The translations under genes were made by a program, and so were the position numbers. The notes beneath the pieces are model-generated. The model was not told where the DNA came from. It made no database searches and saw nothing but the letters and a program-made list of their open reading frames with translations. Of a stretch of DNA of 5,279 nt, positions 1 to 5,279 are shown one piece after another. Source of the stretch: Candidatus Mesolinea sp. (lineage in GTDB: Bacteria; Chloroflexota; Anaerolineae; Anaerolineales; Anaerolineaceae); assembly GCA_003445715.1 (NCBI GenBank), contig DMCS01000101.1, positions 1 through 5,279 on the forward strand. Reading direction: 5' to 3'. Position 1 is the first letter of the stretch. Every line of letters begins with the position of its first letter.

Positions 1-31
1 ATCGATTAACCAATATTTTTCAACACCCTCA

Positions 32-47
32 ATCAAATATTTTTGAT
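32..47. repeat. Short AT-rich inverted repeat upstream of pth
   Basis: The arms ATCAAA (32-37) and TTTGAT (42-47) are perfect reverse complements separated by four bases (TATT). The nine-base string AATATTTTT also occurs twice nearby, at 12-20 and 36-44, so the second copy overlaps the repeat. The site lies about 60 bases upstream of the proposed pth -10 element. It could be an operator half-site pair or just chance symmetry in AT-rich DNA. The arms are too short and too AT-rich for a convincing terminator hairpin. No regulator family can be assigned. Confidence 0.25.
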
Positions 48-104
48 ACTAACCTTAGCACGTTTCCGTTTGTAAATATGGCGCGGAGAGCAGCATTAAT
101 TGTA

Positions 105-113
105 TGTTAAAAT
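105..113 (+). promoter_or_regulatory. Candidate extended -10 promoter for pth-mfd
   Basis: The string TGTTAAAAT fits the extended -10 pattern TGn followed by TAAAAT, which matches the TATAAT consensus at five of six positions. No recognisable -35 hexamer lies 16-18 bases upstream (the region reads cggagag), which is tolerable for extended -10 promoters. The expected start of transcription is near base 120, giving a leader of about 29 bases before the pth ATG. The region 1-148 is visibly AT-rich compared with the genes and contains no credible gene. This is a motif-based inference only. Confidence 0.4.
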
Positions 114-138
114 GAAGGATTGCCAATAAATTTCTTTC

Positions 139-143
139 GGAAG
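139..143 (+). promoter_or_regulatory. Weak Shine-Dalgarno site of pth
   Basis: GGAAG at 139-143 is the only purine-rich match to the 16S rRNA tail close to the start. It is 5 bases from the ATG at 149 and 8 bases from the second ATG at 152. The tandem ATGATG makes the exact start ambiguous by one residue, and the spacing slightly favours 152. Confidence 0.4.
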
Positions 144-148
144 CGGTT

Positions 149-745
149 ATGATGCTAGATTCATTAAATAAAGAAAATACTCTAATTGTGGGGTTGGGAA
201 ACCCCGGCTTAGCCTATCGCCATAACCGGCACAATGTTGGCTTTATGGTAGCAGAGGCGCTTGCTGAAAAAATAGACATTCCCCTAAAGAGGGTGAAGTT
301 TAAAGCACAGATTGGCAATGGTAAGTACGAGGGGATTCCTGTAATTATTGCTAAGCCGCTCACGTTCATGAACAACTCCGGGGAGGCAGTGGCGCCATTG
401 GTGCGTTATTTCAAAGTGCCGCTTGAGCGGCTGCTGGTAATTCACGATGATATGGATTTACCTTTGGGGACCTTGCGTATGCGCCCAAGCGGGGGCAGCG
501 CGGGGCATAATGGCATGCTTTCCATATTTGATAAATTAGGGACCAATGCCATCCCGCGTTTACGCGTAGGAATCGGCAGGCCACCCGGAAGGATGGACCC
601 CGCTGATTATGTTTTGCAGGATTTTCCGAAAAGTGACGAAGAACTCTTAAAAATGGTGATTGGGCAAGCATGTGAGGCTGCGCTTGCTTTTATCACCACA
701 GGACTTGAGAAGGCGATGAATATACACAATGGCGAAGTTGGTTGA
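149..745 (+). CDS. pth: Peptidyl-tRNA hydrolase (bacterial Pth family)
   Basis: Cytoplasmic esterase that cleaves the ester bond between peptide and tRNA in peptidyl-tRNAs released early from ribosomes, recycling the tRNA. The 198 residues are near the usual family length of about 190. All expected active-site positions are visible: Asn18 in GLGNPG, the catalytic His28 in RHNVG, Asn75 in FMNNSG, Asp100 in HDDMD and Asn121 in GHNG, corresponding to E. coli Asn10, His20, Asn68, Asp93 and Asn114. The glycine-rich substrate loop (PSGGSAGHNG, 113-122) and the family motif RLRVGIGRP follow. In the common YxxTRHN motif the Thr is replaced by Asn26 (YRHNRHN), a mild variation. The start at 149 is bounded by an in-frame TGA at 113-115; the second ATG at 152 is equally possible. 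About ten residues precede the first beta strand. The 3' end overlaps mfd by 17 bases. Confidence 0.97.
   Translation: MMLDSLNKENTLIVGLGNPGLAYRHNRHNVGFMVAEALAEKIDIPLKRVKFKAQIGNGKYEGIPVIIAKPLTFMNNSGEAVAPLVRYFKVPLERLLVIHDDMDLPLGTLRMRPSGGSAGHNGMLSIFDKLGTNAIPRLRVGIGRPPGRMDPADYVLQDFPKSDEELLKMVIGQACEAALAFITTGLEKAMNIHNGEVG
707..713 (+). promoter_or_regulatory. Distant purine-rich element before mfd start
   Basis: GAGAAGG at 707-713, inside the end of pth, is the best Shine-Dalgarno-like string before the mfd ATG at 729, but the 15-base gap is longer than the usual 5-10. The mfd start is fixed anyway, because an in-frame TGA lies at 717-719. Initiation is therefore more likely to depend on ribosomes finishing pth, whose stop codon is at 743-745, than on a strong independent site. 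Confidence 0.3.
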
Positions 746-3700
746 TCATCCTGTTCTCAATTATGTGCGCAGCTTACCAGCTTATCAACAGCTTTTAGAG
801 CAGCTCAAAAAGGGTGGGTTTAAAGACCAAGAGCGCTTTGGCTTAGGCTTGCCGCGTGCCTCGCGCTTGGCGATCCTTGCGGCGTTGCATGTGGATTTGC
901 ATGTACCTGTAGTGCTGCTCACCAACCGTGCCGACCGCGCGCTAGAGCTTTACGATGAGCTTGGCTTTTGGCTGCCAGAGGGAAACAACCTTTACTTCCC
1001 AGAGCCGAATCCACTTTTTTATGAAAATCTGCCTTGGTCGGAATCCGCTCGGCAAGAGCGCTTGTTGGTGCTCACCGAGCTGGCTAAATATCTAATGCCG
1101 GATGCTGAGCCTAGTGATACGCCTCCCGTGATTGTTGCACCTATCCGGGCGGTCATGACGCGGACTGTGCCGCGCCGCGATTTCTTACGCGCCTCACAAA
1201 GGATAATCCTAGGTGATCACCGCGACTTGCAGGAGCTTGTAGGCAGCTGGGTTGGTTTAGGCTACCAGTATAGCAACATTGTGGTGAAGCCCGGGCAGTT
1301 TTCTCGCCGGGGTGGTATTCTAGATATTTGGTCACCCGCGGAGGAAATGCCAGTGCGCACTGAATTTTTTGGCGAGGAGATCGACACCCTCAAACACTTC
1401 GATCCATCCACTCAGCGCACGGTGAGTGCAGTTAAGCAAACGGTTATTTTTCCCGCCTCAGAGGCTTTACCGATGGCTGCTGAAAAGAAGGGGCTCTTGT
1501 TAGATTCGCTCACTGAATTTGATATCCCATTGCTTTATGATTTTCCTTCCAGCCTAATGGATTATTTACCGAGCCAAACGTTGATCTTGTTAGATGGGGA
1601 AGAATTTATTACGGCAGCAACCAATGATATCGAAGAAGAAGCTGAGGCGCGCCTTCAGAGCTTAGTCGAACAGAAGGCTTTGCCTGAGGATTTTCCTTTA
1701 CCTTACATCACTTGGTCCGAAATCGAAGATAGTTTTACCCATCACCAAGTTTTGGAATTGGGGCATACGAATGCCTTTGGCTTGCGACCTTTAGCTGCCG
1801 CCTTCGACCCAGGTCCGCGTTTTGCTGGCCGTCTGAAAGAATTTCAGGCGCATTTGCAGGAGATTGAACGCAAAGCTGAGCCATGGATTGTGGTTTCGCG
1901 CCAGGCAGCTCGGCTGCGCCAGCTTTGGCAGGAGAATCACCCGCAAGTAAGTGCTGACCAAGCTGAAGTCTTCTTTGTAGAGGGCTTTCTCTCGGGTGGT
2001 TGGGAACTTAAGTTAGCCAATGGACAAATTCACCACCTGTTGACCGATAGTGAGATCTTTGGCTGGGGACGACCTCAAGTGCGCCGGCGTCCTGCGCTTG
2101 TCTCTGAGGCACCTGAACTGGTATTTGCCGATCTCAAGCCTGGGGATTGGGTGGTGCATGTAGACTATGGCATTGGTCAATTCATTGGCTTACACCGCAC
2201 GAACATAAAGGGCTCCCAGAGGGAGTATTTGACCATCCAATATAAGGATAACGACGTCCTGTATGTGCCCATTCACCAAGCTGACCGTCTCACCCGTTAT
2301 ATCGGCCCAGATGACCAAACTCCTGCAATTAGCCGCTTGGGCGGGATGGAATGGAATCAGACAAAGCGTAAGGTCAGCCAGGCGGTGCAAGCTGTGGCTA
2401 AAGATTTACTCGAACTCTATGCCAAGCGCCAAGTAGCTAAAGGGTTCAAGTTCAGCCAAGATAAAGACTGGCAGCGGGAGCTGGAAGCCAGCTTCCCATA
2501 CATTGAAACGCCCGATCAGCTTGAAGCTATTCAAGAGGTGAAGGCTGATATGGAATCCGAACGGCCCATGGATAGGCTGCTTACCGGGGACGTGGGCTAT
2601 GGCAAAACGGAAGTGGCATTGCGGGCGGCATTCAAAGCGGTTTTGGACGGTAAGCAGGTAGCAGTGCTTGTGCCTACCACGGTCTTAGCGCAGCAACACT
2701 ATGATACCTTCCGGCAGCGCTTAGCGACGTTTCCGGTCAATGTAGAGATGCTTTCACGCTTTCGCAGCCCAAAGGAGCAAAATGAAATTCTTAAAAAGCT
2801 GGCTAACAAGCAAGTCGATATTGTCATTGGAACCCACCGGTTGATTTCTTCCGACGTGAAATTCAATGACCTCGGTCTCGTGATTATCGACGAGGAGCAG
2901 CGCTTTGGTGTCTCGCACAAAGAGCACCTCAAAAAACTGCGCAATACCGTCGATGTGCTTACCCTCACTGCGACGCCTATTCCCCGCACACTATACATGG
3001 CGCTGACCGGGGTGCGTGATATCTCCAATATCAACTCGGCACCAGAGGAACGCTTGCCCGTCATCACTCATATTGGTGTATATGACCCTAAACTGGTGCG
3101 GGAAGCGATCACCCGTGAAATGGACCGCGGTGGACAAGTTTTTTATGTGCACAACCGCGTACAATCCATTCCAGCGGTTTATAACCATTTGTCTAATTTG
3201 GTGCCGGAAGCGAGCATTGCCATTGCGCATGGTCAGATGCCCGAAGATGAGCTGGCAGAAGTGATGCATGCCTTTACGGATGGACGGGTTGACGTGCTGC
3301 TCTGCACCTCGATTATCGAATCTGGGCTGGATATCCCTAATGCGAATACGCTGATTGTGGATCGCGCGGATATGTTCGGGTTGGCGCAACTGTATCAACT
3401 GCGCGGGCGCGTAGGCCGGGGCGCTCAACAAGCTTTTGCTTACCTTTTCCGCAGCGCTAAGCATCAACCCACACCTGAAGGGCAGGAGCGCTTGGAGGTG
3501 CTGGCTGAAAACGTGCAACTTGGGGCAGGATATACCATTGCGATGCGGGACTTGGAGATGCGTGGGGCGGGAGACCTGCTCGGTACACGTCAATCAGGTT
3601 ACATCGCTGCCGTGGGCTTTCAGCTGTATACGAGGCTGCTTTCGCAAGCAGTGCGGGCTTTGCGGGCTGAGGCTGGTTTGCCACCAGAAACAGGGGCTGA

Positions 3701-4166
3701 GAGCGGCTTGCCGTGGCTAGATGACCCCAGCCTGAGTATCAATGTAGAGCTGCCATTAGCAAGTGAGATCCCTTCCAGTTATATTCCGGACCAAGATTTA
3801 CGGCTTTCACTCTATCGGCGCATTGCTTCCATCCGCAGCGAAGAAGAGCTCGTCTCTACTGAAATTGAGTTTGCCGATCGCTTTGGGGAGCCGCCACAAG
3901 CTGTGAGAAATCTGTTTTACCAGATGAAAGTAAAACTCTTGGCTGGAAAAGCTGGCTTGGAGGCGATCAACATGCTGCGTAACCAAATCGTATTGAGCTA
4001 CCCGGAATTGCCGCAAGGAATGAGGCAGCGCCGCTTGCGGGAGATTGATCCAGTTGCCAGGGCAGGTAAAAACGCCTATTGGATTAATTTTGCCAACTTA
4101 GCAGATGAGGATTGGCAAGAAGTCCTCGTGCGCGTCTTGCACAAGCTGGCAAATGAGGCTCAATAA
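729..4166 (+). CDS. mfd: Transcription-repair coupling factor Mfd
   Basis: ATP-driven DNA translocase that binds RNA polymerase stalled at a lesion, pushes it off and recruits UvrA for nucleotide excision repair. The 1145 residues match the family (E. coli 1148). Domains in order: a UvrB-like N-terminal module (about 1-350) lacking a Walker A GKT, as expected, with the UvrA-contact region around 178-201 (PGQFSRRGGILDIW); the RNA-polymerase-interacting domain (about 465-545) with KPGDWVVHVDYGIG and LYVPIHQ; the RecG-like motor with Walker A GDVGYGKT (620-627, Lys626), DEEQRFG (721-727), TATPIPRT (747-754) and QLRGRVGRG (890-898); the TRG translocation motif (about 926-957, RGAGDLLG with Arg945); and the C-terminal TRCF regulatory domain (about 1000-1100). 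Every catalytic motif is intact and there is no frameshift. The start is pinned by an in-frame TGA at 717-719. It overlaps pth by 17 bases, so the two are probably one operon. The style of the N-terminal module resembles Chloroflexota Mfd. Confidence 0.98.
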   Translation: MAKLVDHPVLNYVRSLPAYQQLLEQLKKGGFKDQERFGLGLPRASRLAILAALHVDLHVPVVLLTNRADRALELYDELGFWLPEGNNLYFPEPNPLFYENLPWSESARQERLLVLTELAKYLMPDAEPSDTPPVIVAPIRAVMTRTVPRRDFLRASQRIILGDHRDLQELVGSWVGLGYQYSNIVVKPGQFSRRGGILDIWSPAEEMPVRTEFFGEEIDTLKHFDPSTQRTVSAVKQTVIFPASEALPMAAEKKGLLLDSLTEFDIPLLYDFPSSLMDYLPSQTLILLDGEEFITAATNDIEEEAEARLQSLVEQKALPEDFPLPYITWSEIEDSFTHHQVLELGHTNAFGLRPLAAAFDPGPRFAGRLKEFQAHLQEIERKAEPWIVVSRQAARLRQLWQENHPQVSADQAEVFFVEGFLSGGWELKLANGQIHHLLTDSEIFGWGRPQVRRRPALVSEAPELVFADLKPGDWVVHVDYGIGQFIGLHRTNIKGSQREYLTIQYKDNDVLYVPIHQADRLTRYIGPDDQTPAISRLGGMEWNQTKRKVSQAVQAVAKDLLELYAKRQVAKGFKFSQDKDWQRELEASFPYIETPDQLEAIQEVKADMESERPMDRLLTGDVGYGKTEVALRAAFKAVLDGKQVAVLVPTTVLAQQHYDTFRQRLATFPVNVEMLSRFRSPKEQNEILKKLANKQVDIVIGTHRLISSDVKFNDLGLVIIDEEQRFGVSHKEHLKKLRNTVDVLTLTATPIPRTLYMALTGVRDISNINSAPEERLPVITHIGVYDPKLVREAITREMDRGGQVFYVHNRVQSIPAVYNHLSNLVPEASIAIAHGQMPEDELAEVMHAFTDGRVDVLLCTSIIESGLDIPNANTLIVDRADMFGLAQLYQLRGRVGRGAQQAFAYLFRSAKHQPTPEGQERLEVLAENVQLGAGYTIAMRDLEMRGAGDLLGTRQSGYIAAVGFQLYTRLLSQAVRALRAEAGLPPETGAESGLPWLDDPSLSINVELPLASEIPSSYIPDQDLRLSLYRRIASIRSEEELVSTEIEFADRFGEPPQAVRNLFYQMKVKLLAGKAGLEAINMLRNQIVLSYPELPQGMRQRRLREIDPVARAGKNAYWINFANLADEDWQEVLVRVLHKLANEAQ

Positions 4167-4182
4167 GCCCATTTGAACCCTA

Positions 4183-4191
4183 TGATATACT
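4183..4191 (+). promoter_or_regulatory. Candidate extended -10 promoter for the DUF348/G5 gene
   Basis: TGATATACT fits TGn plus TATACT, which is five of six to TATAAT. It sits in the 58-base gap between the mfd stop (4164-4166) and the next ATG. No -35 hexamer is visible at the right distance; TTGAAC at 4173-4178 is too close. Transcription would begin near 4198, leaving about 27 bases before the ATG at 4225. The gap has no GC-rich hairpin followed by a T-run, so read-through from mfd is not blocked. Confidence 0.4.
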
Positions 4192-4224
4192 GCACGTTAC
4201 TTGACTGTAAATCGTACTCGTCCG

Positions 4225-5279
4225 ATGGAAAGCTTTCTAAATAAAATCAATCGCAAAACCTGGCGGATTGCAGCCATCGTGCTGGTGGTACTCGGCATCA
4301 GCCTCATACTTCTGCAATTTTATGGACAATATACGCTCATCGTGAACGGCAAACCGCAGCAGCTGCGTACCTTTGCCCTCACGCCAAGGCAAGTGTTGCA
4401 CGCCGCTGGCTTGAGCGTGCAGCCAGAGGATCGTATTTTGCCTGAGGCGGATAAGCTTAACCTGACACAGCGGACTATCATTTTGAACCAAGCAGCGCCT
4501 ATCCAAATTGCACAGGGCGAAAATATCATAACACTGCAAACTGCTGAGCGCATTCCAGCGAACCTTTTGGCTGAGCTAGGAATCGTGCTTTTCCCAGAGG
4601 ATCGGATCCTCAGGAATGGAAGCGAGATTGCCTGGGACGAGCCTTTGCAGGCAGGCGTGCCTCTCTTGGTGCAATTCCAACCAGCCCATAGAATTAACCT
4701 TAAAGTGGATGGTCAAGAGATGGTGCTTTTTACGCAACAACGCACGCTTGGGGCAGCCCTTTGGGAGGCGGGGATTTACCTGCGAGCCGAAGACAGGCTC
4801 TCACTGCCACAGGAAACAGTGCTCAGAAGTACGACGGAACTCAGCGTGAAGAAAGCCAGCCCAGTATCTGTGGCTTATGCTGGTAAACAAATATCAGGCT
4901 TAAGCGCTGCTGAAACCGTGGGTGAAGCTCTCGCCGAGATTGGCATACCCCTACAAAATCTGGACTATACCATCCCTGCGGAAAATGAACCTCTGCCTGC
5001 AGATGGATCGATTCGCTTGGTACAGGTGCGGGAGGAAATCCAATTAGAAAAAGAGGAGACCGCTTATCAAAACACGTATGTGGAAGACCCTAATGCCGAG
5101 TTGGATACTATCTCAGTGATTGAGCCAGGGCAGGTGGGTTTGGTCGTAACCCGCACGCGTGTGCGCTTGGAAGACGGCAAGGAAGTTGCCAGTTTTACTG
5201 AAGGACCTTGGAAAGCAAGTGACCCGCAGGATGGCGTTTTGGGGCGTGGGACGAAAGTGGTGGTGCGCACAGAGACTAT
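4225..5279 (+). CDS. Membrane-anchored DUF348-repeat / G5-domain protein, 3' end outside window
   Basis: At least 351 codons, open to the right edge. The N-terminus has basic residues (Lys7, Arg10, Lys11, Arg14) followed by a hydrophobic stretch (about 15-32) with no obvious cleavage site, so it is a signal anchor with the rest outside the membrane. Four similar segments follow at about 36-92, 93-154, 155-213 and 214-266, each with a beta strand, a helix ending in (A/L)G(I/L) and an EDRIL-like turn (68-72, 125-129, 189-193, degenerate at 246-250). This pattern fits the DUF348 ubiquitin-like repeat of YabE and RpfB. Residues about 267-349 fit a G5 domain (EPGQVG, LEDGKEV, GRGTKVVV). Relatives bind or process peptidoglycan, the enzymatic part usually being C-terminal (3D, transglycosylase or resuscitation-promoting factor domain); here it is not visible, so the activity is unknown. 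No Shine-Dalgarno site precedes the ATG. An in-frame TTG at 4201 would add eight residues; the upstream in-frame stop is TGA at 4183-4185. Confidence 0.85.
   Translation, partial: MESFLNKINRKTWRIAAIVLVVLGISLILLQFYGQYTLIVNGKPQQLRTFALTPRQVLHAAGLSVQPEDRILPEADKLNLTQRTIILNQAAPIQIAQGENIITLQTAERIPANLLAELGIVLFPEDRILRNGSEIAWDEPLQAGVPLLVQFQPAHRINLKVDGQEMVLFTQQRTLGAALWEAGIYLRAEDRLSLPQETVLRSTTELSVKKASPVSVAYAGKQISGLSAAETVGEALAEIGIPLQNLDYTIPAENEPLPADGSIRLVQVREEIQLEKEETAYQNTYVEDPNAELDTISVIEPGQVGLVVTRTRVRLEDGKEVASFTEGPWKASDPQDGVLGRGTKVVVRTET

Noticed and set aside
3..110. Open + frame from the left edge to TAA at 108, possibly the tail of an upstream gene
   Set aside because: Only 35 codons, AT-rich, no recognisable motif, and it runs through the candidate promoter. 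Another frame open from base 2 to 46 is just as uninformative.
411..671. 86-codon open frame on the - strand
   Set aside because: Antisense to the conserved active-site region of pth; no recognisable protein features.
2699..3067. 122-codon open frame on the - strand
   Set aside because: Also antisense to the conserved mfd helicase core; Ser/Arg-rich low-complexity translation typical of a shadow frame.
2991..3593. 200-codon open frame on the - strand
   Set aside because: It lies fully antisense to the motor domain of mfd, whose catalytic motifs are intact. Its translation has no recognisable motif, and the opening is a by-product of mfd codon use.
4167..4224. Possible terminator after mfd
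   Set aside because: Only a four-base pairing (TTAC 4197-4200 with GTAA 4207-4210) is visible, with no GC-rich stem and no T-run.
4237..4553. Two overlapping - strand open frames of 100 and 77 codons
   Set aside because: They lie opposite the signal anchor and first repeats of the DUF348/G5 gene, which has a clear domain structure in the + frame; the Cys-rich translations look like shadows.
4423..4604. Eleven-base direct repeat CCAGAGGATCG at 4423-4433 and 4594-4604
   Set aside because: It encodes the same PEDR turn in the first two protein repeats, so it is explained by internal domain duplication and is not a separate DNA element.
4616..4849. 77-codon + strand open frame
   Set aside because: Out of frame within the DUF348/G5 gene and without recognisable features.

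Overview
The window holds three genes, all on the + strand and in one run: a complete peptidyl-tRNA hydrolase gene (pth, 149-745), a complete transcription-repair coupling factor gene (mfd, 729-4166), and the 5' part of a gene for a membrane-anchored protein with tandem DUF348-like repeats and a G5-like domain (from 4225, running off the right edge). The only clearly non-coding stretches are the AT-rich 148 bases at the left end and the 58-base gap between mfd and the third gene. No RNA gene, mobile element, CRISPR array or intrinsic terminator was seen.

The organism is a bacterium. The Mfd sequence style (for example the FPEPNPLFYE segment and the N-terminal GLPRASR segment), the moderate G+C of the genes and a DUF348/G5 surface protein beside mfd are most like Chloroflexota, possibly class Anaerolineae. 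This is an inference from protein style, not a phylogenetic placement. Firmicutes and Actinobacteria keep related gene neighbourhoods and are the main alternatives.

Layout: 1-148 is an AT-rich leader with a short inverted repeat and a probable extended -10 promoter. pth and mfd overlap by 17 bases and are very probably co-transcribed and translationally coupled. An extended -10 motif in the 58-base gap may give the third gene its own promoter; read-through from mfd is also possible because no terminator hairpin separates them. Pth recycles peptidyl-tRNAs dropped by ribosomes and Mfd removes RNA polymerase stalled at DNA lesions, so the first two genes rescue stalled or aborted information-processing machines. 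The third gene is a probable cell-envelope or peptidoglycan-associated protein. The grouping resembles the conserved bacterial neighbourhood tatD - rpfB/yabE - ksgA - ispE ... pth - mfd.

Assessment: this is mostly ordinary housekeeping DNA. I found no evidence of a new system. The points worth a second look are the gene-order link, the two look-alike extended -10 promoters, the poorly defined start of the third gene, and its unknown C-terminal domain.
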